From positions 1 to 64,000 of the forward strand of contig JASANE010020492.1 in assembly GCA_030248225.1 (NCBI GenBank): a stretch of 64,000 bases of DNA. Reading direction: 5' to 3'. The stretch is from Trileptium ribeirensis (taxonomy: Eukaryota > Nematoda > Enoplea > Enoplida > Thoracostomopsidae). Shown piece by piece: positions 13,301-25,300 of the stretch; position 1 is the first letter of the stretch, and every line of letters starts with the position of its first letter. The notes under the pieces are model-generated. The model ran no database searches, was not told where the DNA came from, and saw only the letters and a program-made list of their open reading frames with translations. The position numbers were made by a program, and so were the translations under genes.

Positions 13301-16300
13301 TCGAGAACTCCTGGACCTATTTTCACGATTTTCCTGAACTGGTATAGTCGATTTACCGTATACATCCCCGAGCGTTTTCTGATTTGGGGTCTGGTTCCGG
13401 ACTCAGGGGTCAAAATGTGTGTTTTTGGCCCCATTTTAGTACCCTTCACGGAAGCAAGGTTTTTTTATCTTAACTTTCGAATTTTTTTCTCTGGATGGTT
13501 TTATTTGATAATAAAATGATAAATGCGATGCCTCTTTGTTGTTTTTCGTTTAAGGCTCTGGTTCTAGGGTTATGCGGTTTGAGGTATGGTGCCCCAATGG
13601 TTCCCCGACCCCAAAATTCAAAAATTTGTTCTGACGTCCTGGGCGACTGAAAAGTTTCATTTAGGGGTTTTCGGGCATAGGAAACACGTTGCCTGTGTAG
13701 GTTTTGCTCTGTGACCCATGGGTGCGGGGGTATGGCGCCCCCAAGGTTCGGGGTCGAAGAGCAAAATAAATGTTTTTTTACCTCATTTTAGTACCCTTCA
13801 CGGAAGCAAGATTATTTTGATCTTAACTGTCGAATTTTTTCTCTGGATGGTTTTATTTCATAGTAAAATGATAACTGCCGATGCCTCTTTTTGTTTTTCG
13901 ATTAAGGCTCTGGTTCTGGATTTATGGGGTGTGAGGTACGGGAGTATGGCGCCCCAATGGTTCCTCGACCCAAAATTTGAAATTTGTTCTGACGTCTTAC
14001 GCGGCTGATAAGTTTTACTTGGGGATTTTCGGGCATGGGAAACTCATTGCCGTTGCCGGTTTTGCTCTGCGACCCATGGTTCCATGGGTACGGGGTTATG
14101 ACGCCCCATGGTTCGGGGTCAGAGATCAAAATAGTCGATTTACCGTGTACATATACGTGAATTTTTTGATTTGGGGTCTGGTTCCGTGGTCAGGGATCAA
14201 AATGTGGGTTTTTGGTCCCACTTTAGTACCCTTCACGGAAGCATGGTCATGTTTATCTTAACATTCGAATTTCTCTGTTTGGTTTTATTTCATAGTAAAA
14301 TGATAAATGCCGATGCCTCTTTTTTGTTTTCCGATAAAGGTTCCGGTTTTGGAGTTATGGGGTTTGAGGTATGGCACCCTCATGGTTCCTCGTCCAAAAT
14401 TCGAAAATTTGTTCTGACGTCCTGGGCGGCTGAAAAGTTTTACTTGGAGGTTTTCGGGCATGGCAAACTCATTGCTGGTATTGATCTTGCTCTGCGATCC
14501 ATGGTTCTATGGGTGCGGGGGTATGGTGCCGCCATGGTTCGTCGACCCAAAATTCCTAATTTTACTGTTACATCCTGGGAGGCTATTAGCTTGCACTTGG
14601 TGGTTTTGAGACATGGGAAACTTGTATACTGCCTGGGTTAGTTTTGTTCTAACTTGTGCGGTATTGTGTGATATCCACATATAGCATATCGACATATGCT
14701 ATCGAGAGCTGATTGGCTGTGCACGCAAAACGTGCAGGTGTACCTATGCTTCACTACGTTCTGCAATCTCGATAGAGTTACTAGTAATAACGGAGGCGCT
14801 CATATAGTGGTGACCCGAAATATGTGCTTAAATTTCGATCGATTTCGATTGTTCTTGTTTTTGACTGGGACTGTTCAAACATATGGGTGAAATTGTGTAA
14901 CGAAGATTATAGTCGAAGGATCAATAATGTGCCTCAAAATACGTTTTTAACATTTTTGATAGTTTATCCACGGGATGCGCATGAAATTCTGATCTCCGTT
15001 TGCGTGCAATGTTCCTGGCGATGTCCGCGGTTACATCAATCGGAATTTTTTTGCGTTTTACGTATAATCCAACGCAGTCATGACATAAGCCATTACATAA
15101 ACGTGTTAGACGTTGTCGCTATTGTGATTTTGTCTCTGCTATGGTCCACGGTAGACGTGCCCATTGTACACCCCGTTGCCATTGAGGTCTCCTTCGATAG
15201 CTGAGGGCAACCACGGATCCCAAGCCACCTGCCAAATACGTCTCTTTAGTGTACGTAGCTATAATTACATTTGAATGGGTAAGGTATAATTTCAGGTTAG
15301 ATCTATTTTCACTAGCACTTTGGTTCAATAAGCAGAGCAGCCGCCAAAAATGACTGTTTGTTGTTCGCGAATGGCTCTGTTCCTAGTCATGTGAGAGCGT
15401 TTTGATTTTAATTGGAGTGAAATGGGTACGAAAAACCCTTTCTGACGTAAAATGTCGCAATAGTTGTTGTTATTTTGGCGAGTTCAGTAGTTGAATGCAT
15501 TGAGACAGTCAGTAAATTGCAAATGTTTCCTCCATTTCCAGGGTAATGTTAAAGTTCGTATCTTGCTGTTAATAACATCGTTTTCTAATATTCTATGTTG
15601 CACAGATTTGGCTGGCCAATTATTTCTGTATAAATGAATATTTTTAGTCTTGCTTTTTGCAGGGTTCCGGCATTTATAACTCACAAGTAGTCAACGGAAT
15701 GGTTTTCAAACGCGGAGCCGAAGGTGAAGTGAAGAAAGCGAGCAAAACCAAGATTGCCGCGTATACCACTGCTTTCGATATTATACAAACTGAAACCAAG
15801 GTTAGCAATCGCAAATGCGGTGAATTCTTACCGTTGAATGCACTGCAATATTGAGCATCAATTTATGAAATGAGGCCAACATCAGCCAACTGTTGACGGG
15901 ATATATCCGCTTAATATGCATTTAGATACACAGAATATGCAAGTACATAGACGATCAGTTGCTCTAATAATGAGAACAGGAACACCCACTTAACTACAGC
16001 CTTTGCGGAATTATATATGTGTATTTTGGGTCTCATGGGCCTATTCAGCAACAGGTTTTAACACAACCCTGCCAATAATGGCAATAGCAGTGTTCTTCAT
16101 CTGCTGCTATATAGAGGATGGATTTGCTTTACAAAGTGAGAACGAAAACACCCGTGTAGCTGGAGCCATTATTGAGATTTATGTGTATTTTGCGTCTAAT
16201 TTGACGTCCTTTTTGACCCAGATTCATGCATCGTCTTATTTAGCGTTGTAGAGGCTTATTTGTTGTACAAAACGAGTCATGTTTGACTGAGATATCTATA

Positions 16301-19300
16301 CCGGTTGTCGAGATACAATAAATAATGTGAATTTTCGGTCTCCTCAGCAACCTCAACCGGCTGGCCCCTTCAAATCGGTTCTTAGGGGCGAAATGTTGGA
16401 ACCCGTTTTGCGTTCATAATCAAAGGGCTATTGGGCTAATCGATTTGTTGCAAATAGACCTTGAAGTTCAGCCAAACCTGAATTATACCTGTCAACCTAC
16501 TAACAAATAATGGACATAAGGAAATGTCACAACTACACGGCTGATAAGAATTCTTTGCTTCCCTCAGTTTGATTCAGAATGTCAAACAGATTGAAGTGAT
16601 AACGCTCACTTGAAGCCAGCGCTAACATGGTTTTGAGCTAATAAAATTTAACAGCTATGCCTAGAGATGCGAATGGCGAGCGAACGGCTCTGACACAGAC
16701 AAATATTTTAATCATTGATGTCTCGGTAATTATAAATATATATTTTTGGCGCTAGTTTGAAATTTCAAGAATGTTGCATCAAAGCATTTCTGAAATATTT
16801 TTTGCAATTATCATTAAGAGTGCATTAACGAACTTTTGTAGAAGAGTATAACACTTTAGTCGCGGAAAGAATTATCTGCACACGCAAACGCGTTTAAAAG
16901 CATTTGCGAGCGTTTTTTGTGCAGTTAATTATGTCTGTGACTGTAGTGTCATACTCTTGTTGTAAGCCTTAGCTGATGAAGTTATCGTTGATCGCCTTAC
17001 CCTCAAGGATTTCAGGAGGTGTACCAACTATCAGCTTTCCAACATTACAATAGAAGTAGCAATCGTTGATGGCCGGTATTCTTGCTATGTTCTCTTTTTG
17101 TTGGCAAGCTGACAGCTGGTGAAGAACCTTGAGGGTACCCTTTTTGTTGGAACGACCTCATCATCGGATAAGGCATACACAAGAGTATGACCGAGTGTCA
17201 TACTGTTTAAATAAATTTGGCTTATAATAATATTGATCATTTTTAGGGGACGGTGTTGATTCAGAGCGCAGAAGAAATGCTGAATTTTAGCAAAGGTGAA
17301 GAAGATATTGTTGAAAAGGTAATTTTTGCTGGCTTCTCCAAGGCTATATTGACCTTCCCTCAAGTTGCGTTCATTTCATTCCCGAATTTGGCATTTTGAA
17401 ACTAAATTTCGACCTCGCCCGAGGCATCTCCCAGCTCGACAAATGTGCGAAGTGCTCCCTATTTTGGCTAAAAATCCTCCTTAATTTTCTCAATACCCAC
17501 CTCAATTCCTTATAAGGTTTTCCCGTATTGTGTTACATATATCTGACGCTTTTGAATTTATGGAACCCCAGTTCAACTGGTAAAATAGAGAAATCGCGCC
17601 TCGATGCTGTGCTTTCTGTTTTCCTTAGTTCCGCACTGAAGTTTTCACTAGTCTTTGTTTTCAGTTGTAATTTTGGTATTTCGGGGATATTGTTTTAATT
17701 GCACAATTTTTCTTTTAGCAAGTCAGAGCGATAGCCGACGCCGGAGTCACAGCAGTTGTGGCTGGTGGAAAGTTTGGGGATCTCCATTTGCACTTTTTGA
17801 ACAAATTCGGTCTGATGGCCGTTCGCCTCAACTCGAAATTCGATCTTCGTCGACTGTGTCGGACTGTCGGCGCGACTGCGTTACCGAATATTGTAAGCAG
17901 CTTGTGTTTATACTTTGTTTCGGTGCGCCTTTGTTGTTCTATTGCTTCATATCTGTAAACGAAAGTGATTCAGTGATCAGTGATCATTTAGGAAATTCAA
18001 ACTAGACATGTTCTGAACATTCAGCTCATGGTTTAGGAATAGTATCGTCGACATTAGACTGCTGCGGCTAACCAGTCAAGTAGCGATGAAGCAGTTGTGG
18101 AGATCCGATAATCTTCTGGTGAGTAGTGAGCATCTAAAAATGATAACGGATTAATTATTTTGTCATTCGACATGATTTTTCAATAAAAAATTGTAGTAGC
18201 ACTTGAACTTTTCAGCGTTACGAACCATGTATTATAAAATATTGTTTTAAACCACGTTTAGTGTTAGACTACAATTGGCTATTGCAGTTGTACGGTAACA
18301 CTTCTAAAATACATGCTATGCCGTTCTCGATATACGAAGCCTTAGCCTAATAGAATCTATTAGAGCCTCATACTAAGCCTAAGTCGAGGGGAGGGCTGAT
18401 GCCCCCGCTCTAAGCTGTTCTTTTTTCTAAGGATGTAAGGTCCTTCCTCTTAACGAGACATGGGCATATTTGTTTTACACTCTATTGAAAAGAGAATGTG
18501 AAAGCTTTTTATGTTTAACTGGAACGATCCGAGTTTGCTCCAGTTGCTCTCAACGGAGCCAAAAATTATTTTTTGGACGTCTGTAACAAGATCCCATCCC
18601 TGGATTAGTCGGATTTACGCATATATTTTTGTTCTACAAGTAATAGAATGTAACAATTGTATACCTAGTATTTTTTGAGCTGCTCTATTTTATTTTCTGC
18701 GTAAATTCTTACAAAACCAATTAGCAACTTCATCAGATCGCCAATGTATATGAAGTTATAACTCTTATCAGGAAGTCTCGTCGAGTTTTACAACAACAAG
18801 GCTATATAACACTTTTTGTTCAGACTCTTTTGAGCTGCGGGACAAAGTTTAACAATTGTAAGTCATGAATTTTTGAGCTTTTGACTCTGCGTGTTTCCGG
18901 TGAATAACTGGTTTGTCGGATTATTTATAGTATTAAACGCAATGCTTTCATTATTTTAATCTTACATTCTTTGGGCATATTGCGATCACTGTGGACGCGG
19001 CAGAGTGCCCAAAATGTAAGTTTTGACAACTAAACGTTAGCAATATTTTTAATTTAGTTGATCCGTAGACTTCTAGAGTGGATCTTACGTTTTCAGTTCG
19101 CTGATCACCGCATAAATCCATTGTATTTACGCGGTATACATCCGAAATGGTAAGGGCTACTGGCCTCTTGATAGTTTTTGTAATATATTTGCTAAAGTTA
19201 CCGTCTTCTTGATTATTGGATCTAGAGATAATGGTCGTGCGCTTTGTATAAAATGATCGTAATATTGCCGTTAAGCTATATCTACCGTGTCGCGTTGTTG

Positions 19301-22300
19301 GGGGTTTTGATGGCGCCTCAGGAAGGTCAGTTTGGAACCTCGAAATATTTGCCGGGTGGTTAACCTTGTAATATGACTTTTTGCTGTTCGTTTCTGCGTT
19401 GCTGACAAGTGCAAACCATTAAGAGCAATTACTGTGCTAAGGCCAGGTTTAAGAATTTCGACTAGTACCTATTATCCTGGTTAATATTTGCTGACGGTAG
19501 AAACTTGGTGCAGGATTGTTTAATAAGTATTATTTTTGTTGATTTTAGGTACCGCCTGCTCCTGATGAAATCGGTCATTGTGATGAAATTTACGTCGACG
19601 AGATTGGCGATACGAATGTGGTAATTTTTCGACAAGGTATGTCCTAATTACGACAAGGCATATCCGAGAATGGCGTGAAGGAAAATTATAAGTTTCTTGA
19701 ACATACCTGGAATCGCGAAATACATGGATTTTGTGGAATACTTTCAGAAGCCATTAATATTCACGGCGTTATTAGAGTGAAATGCGTATTATTTAGATGA
19801 GCGTCACCAACGCCTGGAAACTGTGGCGGTATTAGGGTTCTGCCCAGCGAAAAAGTACTGCAATATTATTAAATTACATCGACGCCGCTCACTCGTTTGT
19901 GATTTATAAGCGGTGTTTGCTGTTTTGGCCTTTGTTGTAGTACATTGAATCCGAATAAAGATTGCATAAAATGAGCGTTGGAAATAGTTGTTGGTTGCTA
20001 AAATTGTTTAGTATCCTGATTTTGATCAGCTTTCTAATACTGATTGTGTAAATGCTGTTAAACTTTTAGAAAGCGAACATAGTCGAGTGGCCACAATTGT
20101 TATTCGAGGCTCGACTCAGAACCTGATGGACGACATTGAGCGCTCGGTCGACGACGGAATCAACACCTTCAAAGCTCTGACTAGGGTAACTTTGAAGGAT
20201 TATAGGGACCAGATTTGGGTTTTCTGGTTTACCTTATAGTCGCACCACGCAATTATAGTTTTGCAAATAGGTCATTGTTTATATACAGTACTCTCCACTT
20301 TATGAGCGAGAACGGACCCGGCAAAGTGTGCACTTTATTTTCACACATTCACTTGCGAGCGAACAGTTGTGAATATGGTAAGTACTGAATGTAGACAACA
20401 CTTGTTCTTGTTTGTAAAAAATCTAAGAGTAAAACTTGTAGAGTAGTGCACGGGTGGTCTACTAAGATTTAGCCACATTTAAACCATACCTTCATAGTCA
20501 TATGCTCGATATTTGATTATTCGATAATTAAACTAGCTAGTTCAAAGTGGGGGGCGGGGGAGAAGCCAGCATTTTCGGCTGCCCCCAGGCAAAACGGAGG
20601 TACCCCCGGCAAAAATTCGGGTACCCCTGGCTCAAAGCCGCGTGCTGGCAAAAATTAACTTCTAAACGCGACAAAATCCGGCAAAAAATTGCCCCCCCCC
20701 CGGCAAAATCAGGCAGATGAGCCGGGGCCCCCGGCTCAGGCCTCCCGGTTATAATTTTCGAGGTTTGGACTAGCCAGCCAAAAACAGTATTTTTGTAGAA
20801 AATCATATTATGCAGTGATCCTGACAAATATTTCTGCATGTTTCGAAAATAGTTTGAAAACTGTTGAAATTTTGGAGTTTCTGATTGATGCGTGTAAACA
20901 AATTGATATAAGCAGTGTTATAGGAAATTTCGCCAATTTCTACTCAGTTGCAGACAGGAATAAAAGCAAGTGTGTACCGAATTAATCTCGAAAAATTCAC
21001 AGCTGTTTAATTGTTGTTATTCGCGAACGATTTGCGAAAAATTTGATTTTATTTCATTCCTTGGCCGGTGTGTAACAGAAAATTGTGTAGTTTGTTCCGG
21101 TGAATTCAACCCTATTCTGTAGCAGCTACTGGATGCTGAGTTCACTACAGCCGAGTTTAGCTTGTTTAGACACAGTCGACTGCGTGTAGCGTTTGTGTGG
21201 TCAGTACAAACAAGGTTGGCTCTGTGTTCGAAAGCAGTTTTCTGATTGTAATAATGACTTGTTTGACGAAAATATTTTGTCTCGGTTTTAACCTTAACAC
21301 AAAACTGTCAAATTTATTGCTTCTATTTTTAATAGTAATTATCTTTCAGGACAACCGACTATTACCGGGTGCTGGAGCTGTTGAAATTGAGCTGGCAAAA
21401 CAAATCGAAGCCTTTGGAGCGGTATGAGTTTTATTTATCCGTAGAGTCGCTACCCAAAATAAGTGCAATCGGTGTCGATCGAATTTTCGTTTAATCGCAA
21501 TTAATCTAAATTTTTTTAATTTGAACTTTATTTAATCGTTTCAAAATCGAGATCGATAGAAATTTTAGCCCGTGTCATCCTTAGGTGCCCGGTATTGTAA
21601 CGTTAGAAAAATAACTCCTTAGTGCGAAAGGTTCGCTGGGTGAAAGATGTATAGCTAGGCTACGGCTTAGTACATATATCGAAAATGGCGTAGCATCCAT
21701 CTCAGTTACGGCTGACATTGGCCGAAATTTCGGTGGATTGTTTTACACTTTTCTGGACGTGGCTGTAAGGAAAATTTTTGTACACAGACACATCGTCATG
21801 TGACAGAAAGAAACTATTTTTACAAATACACATTGAAACAAACAATAACAAATTTGGAATTTACAAACCTTTGATCCATAAGCAAGTGATACTTTTGGAC
21901 TGAATGGTATCCTTATTAGCCACTGTGTTTCAAAATAGTGACATCAAATATACAATTTTTGGTGTCTTATTGTTGATAATTTTGTGTAAACTAGTACAAG
22001 CGGACATTGCAAACCAGATACACTTGTAAGAAAACGAACCCGTTTGAGCTTTTGAACAAGATTGTCGAATCGTCTCAGTTATGGGCACCGATCAATACTT
22101 TTGGGACAAGATTAGTTTTAAGGAGCTTTCCTATTTTCTATATTGAATGATGTAAATTATTTTTATTATTTTATTTTGCCTTATATGTAGGTGTGTCCTG
22201 GTCTGGAGCAGTATGCCATTGCCAAATTTGCACAAGCGTTGGAGACGTTGCCGAAGATATTAGCTGATAACGCCGGATGCAAAGTACGTTATTAGCCGAA

Positions 22301-25300
22301 CTGTATTTTATATTGTAATCTCGCCTGTAAGCTCGGTGTTCGCTCCTCGAAATGCCGATAGTTATTTCCAGCGCGAATTATATGTATCTGCACTCTAAGC
22401 CATATTGAAAAAAAATGAACGAAACGAGTAGAGTCTCCAGTGGCGCTGTCATTCACAACTCACGGATTTCAACAAATTTTTTGTCCGATTGCAAAAGTGA
22501 TGAATTTGAATAGTAGCATGCGAACAGCTTCGACCCCAACTTCCGGGTGAAAAGGGCAAAAAGCAGGTTTTTAAAGGTTTCTTTGGTTCCGTACGGCTAC
22601 AATATTTCACAGCTTATATCCCTCGACACAGGTTCCGTATCGAAAAAGGCTACCACCGCTAATCGCCTCATCGAGAACTACGACTTTTTTGGTGACACCA
22701 CTACCTTGTCCGCTGTGGGGGCGAATATGGTTCGTCGACATTTGCCAGAAATAGCGATTTTTCAAATTTCGCTGTGTTATTGTCTGTTATTAATGAGTGC
22801 CTATCAAGTTAGCAAACACGCTGGCTACGACGGTTTTGCTATCTAGGGTCCAACTTGAATATAGTTTGTCTAGTTGTCTGGTTATGTATTACATACAAGT
22901 TGTCAAGACATGTCCATGTTGGATTTTCGGTGGCTGAATATAATGGTTTGGTTTCTAGAGTACAGCACGAGTATCTTATGCTTCTTCAGACGTTTTCATT
23001 GGGTTTACGGTCAGTCAAAAAATAGTCGGTCTTCATTAGTTTGTCTGGTGGCATCAGAAATACTCTATATAAAGGTTTGTTTAATACAATGACTTGATGT
23101 GTTCTCTGTTGTTTTCGATGGGTTTAGTATTTTTAATCGGTTCAGGATTCAAGAGGTTTTAGAGTCGTACACACATCAAACACAGTCTGTTACAGGTAAC
23201 GATATAACTTAAAAATGAAGCTACGCGCGCTTCGTTTCACCCTCGCTTGCGAGTTACGGGTTATAGTTGTCCAGTTCAAAGGAATTATAGGCCAACCAGG
23301 ATAGTCTTTCAGTAGAATTTACATTTTATTGTATAGTAAAACACCGAGTTATCAGCGATTACGTAATGGCCAAGTTTCGTCCTTTCCCCTCCCAACTTTG
23401 GTTCTGCGTGTCCTAGTTTTGTTCTGTCCCACCCAAAATTTTGTTTTCCTCCGTCCCCCTTGCCCTGTTTGTCGTTCGAGGACCATACTATTTGCAGCAA
23501 ACTGGGGGTGGTTGAGGCATCAAGACGCCTACGGGTTTGCAACAAATGTTGTGAAGTGGTGACAGGATGAAATTTTGTTGGGACATGCCAAAATATTGTC
23601 GTTATATTTTAACAGTGATTTCTTTGAAATGACGAAACAACCGTAAAGTTAAAATAGTTTATGAAATAAAATGTGTTAAAAACTTTTAAGCTAGCAGAAT
23701 CATAAATTAATTCTTATGATAGTTGATGTTTCAGCTCAATTTTTATGACTAACTTTGCTTTTTTACATAGTTTTCTTTCTCATTTTTTCGATTTTGAGTG
23801 TTACGGTATTTCATAATATTAAGCGTTTTGATTTCTGAACGCATAACTTTCAATATAGAACACATTTCAAACAAAATTTTGAATTTATCGAACGAACAGC
23901 ACTCATTTCAGGCGAGTATTGTAGGTCTTAACTATTGGTATTTTGGCTGGAACTCTAGCATTTGGGATTCGCTTAGAATTAGGCGACAAAATTTAGCTCA
24001 GCGTTGCAGGTTAAACAACACAGTATGCTGTGTGAGACAAAGTGTTAACGAAGTGCCAAGCCAAACGTTTCTATCAGTTCTAATGGTCGTTGTTTTATAG
24101 GCAACCGAAATTCTTTCGAAGCTCTACGCTGCTCATCAAAACAATCCAAACGGCGCAACTATCGGCTTCGACAATGAGGTCGAAGGCGGTGGTGTCAAAG
24201 ATGCGGCTGCGGCCGGCATTCTGGACCCGTACATAGTCAAGCATTGGGCGATCAAGCTTGCTGTCAACGCTGTGTGTACGATTCTCAAAGTTGATCAGGT
24301 TAGTTATAGCTTTTCACATGCGGGGTGTACTTTTTTACAGCAAACTTTGCATTTTAAATGGGTGGCATACATTATGGAACGGTTACGCTAAGTAATGGTC
24401 ATTATTTGTTCGTTTGTTCATCTACAGACAACGTTATGATGTTCAGAACACAGTCAGCGATTTTCGTTACCGGCAACAATAGTCTTATTGAAAGAAACAA
24501 CACTAAGCGAGACACAATAACTACACTTAAACGGTTAATAATTTAAAATTTAGCCATTTTTATGAATTTTGTTACCAAAATGAACGTTGGCGGAGACAAA
24601 AACAAATTCTGCCCGTGACTACAGGGACAAAACTGAGGCTCAGTGAGTCTTTTATGGCTCAAGCGCCGCAGTTAGTTAACACTACAGTCACGTCCACAAT
24701 TAAATTCAAAATAATTGACCGATTTCAATTAAACTAAATGTGGATCATCTTCGATTGCGCTTATTTTTGTCCTCGACTATAGTTGCTCAGTGGAGACAGT
24801 TAATGTCATTCAGAGATTTTACGCCACCAACTGTAAGAAAAATATTTTCAAGAGAGTCGTGCCGCCTACTACATGCCATGCCACAATTTGTGGCTCAGCA
24901 GTAGTTCCATGATGGCTCAAAAGTTCAATCATGGTGAGGTAGCCATCAATTCGCTTATTGTGTGACATTTCCGCAGAACAAACGCATCAATTTAACACAG
25001 AGGAGCAGATGTCAAATTTGTATTTATTATAGAGTCATGTGTTTACAATTTGTGTAAATACTTTTACATGCGTAATTTGTTTTGTTGTGCTGCACATTTT
25101 ATGTCTATCCTATGTATTCTGTCTAGTCCAAACTTCTGAAATTATACCCGGGGGGGGGGGGGCTCACCTGCCGGAGGGTGCCGCATTTTGTCGCGTTTAG
25201 ACGTAAATTTTTCTCAGCAGGAGCCTTTGAGCCTGGGGGCAGCCGAAAATGCCAGGCCACCCCACTTTGGACTAGCCAAGTATTGTACCCAAAGTTGACA

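Noticed and set aside
13718..14641. Open frames of 94-156 codons
   Set aside because: They lie in tandem family K units and have no recognisable domain.
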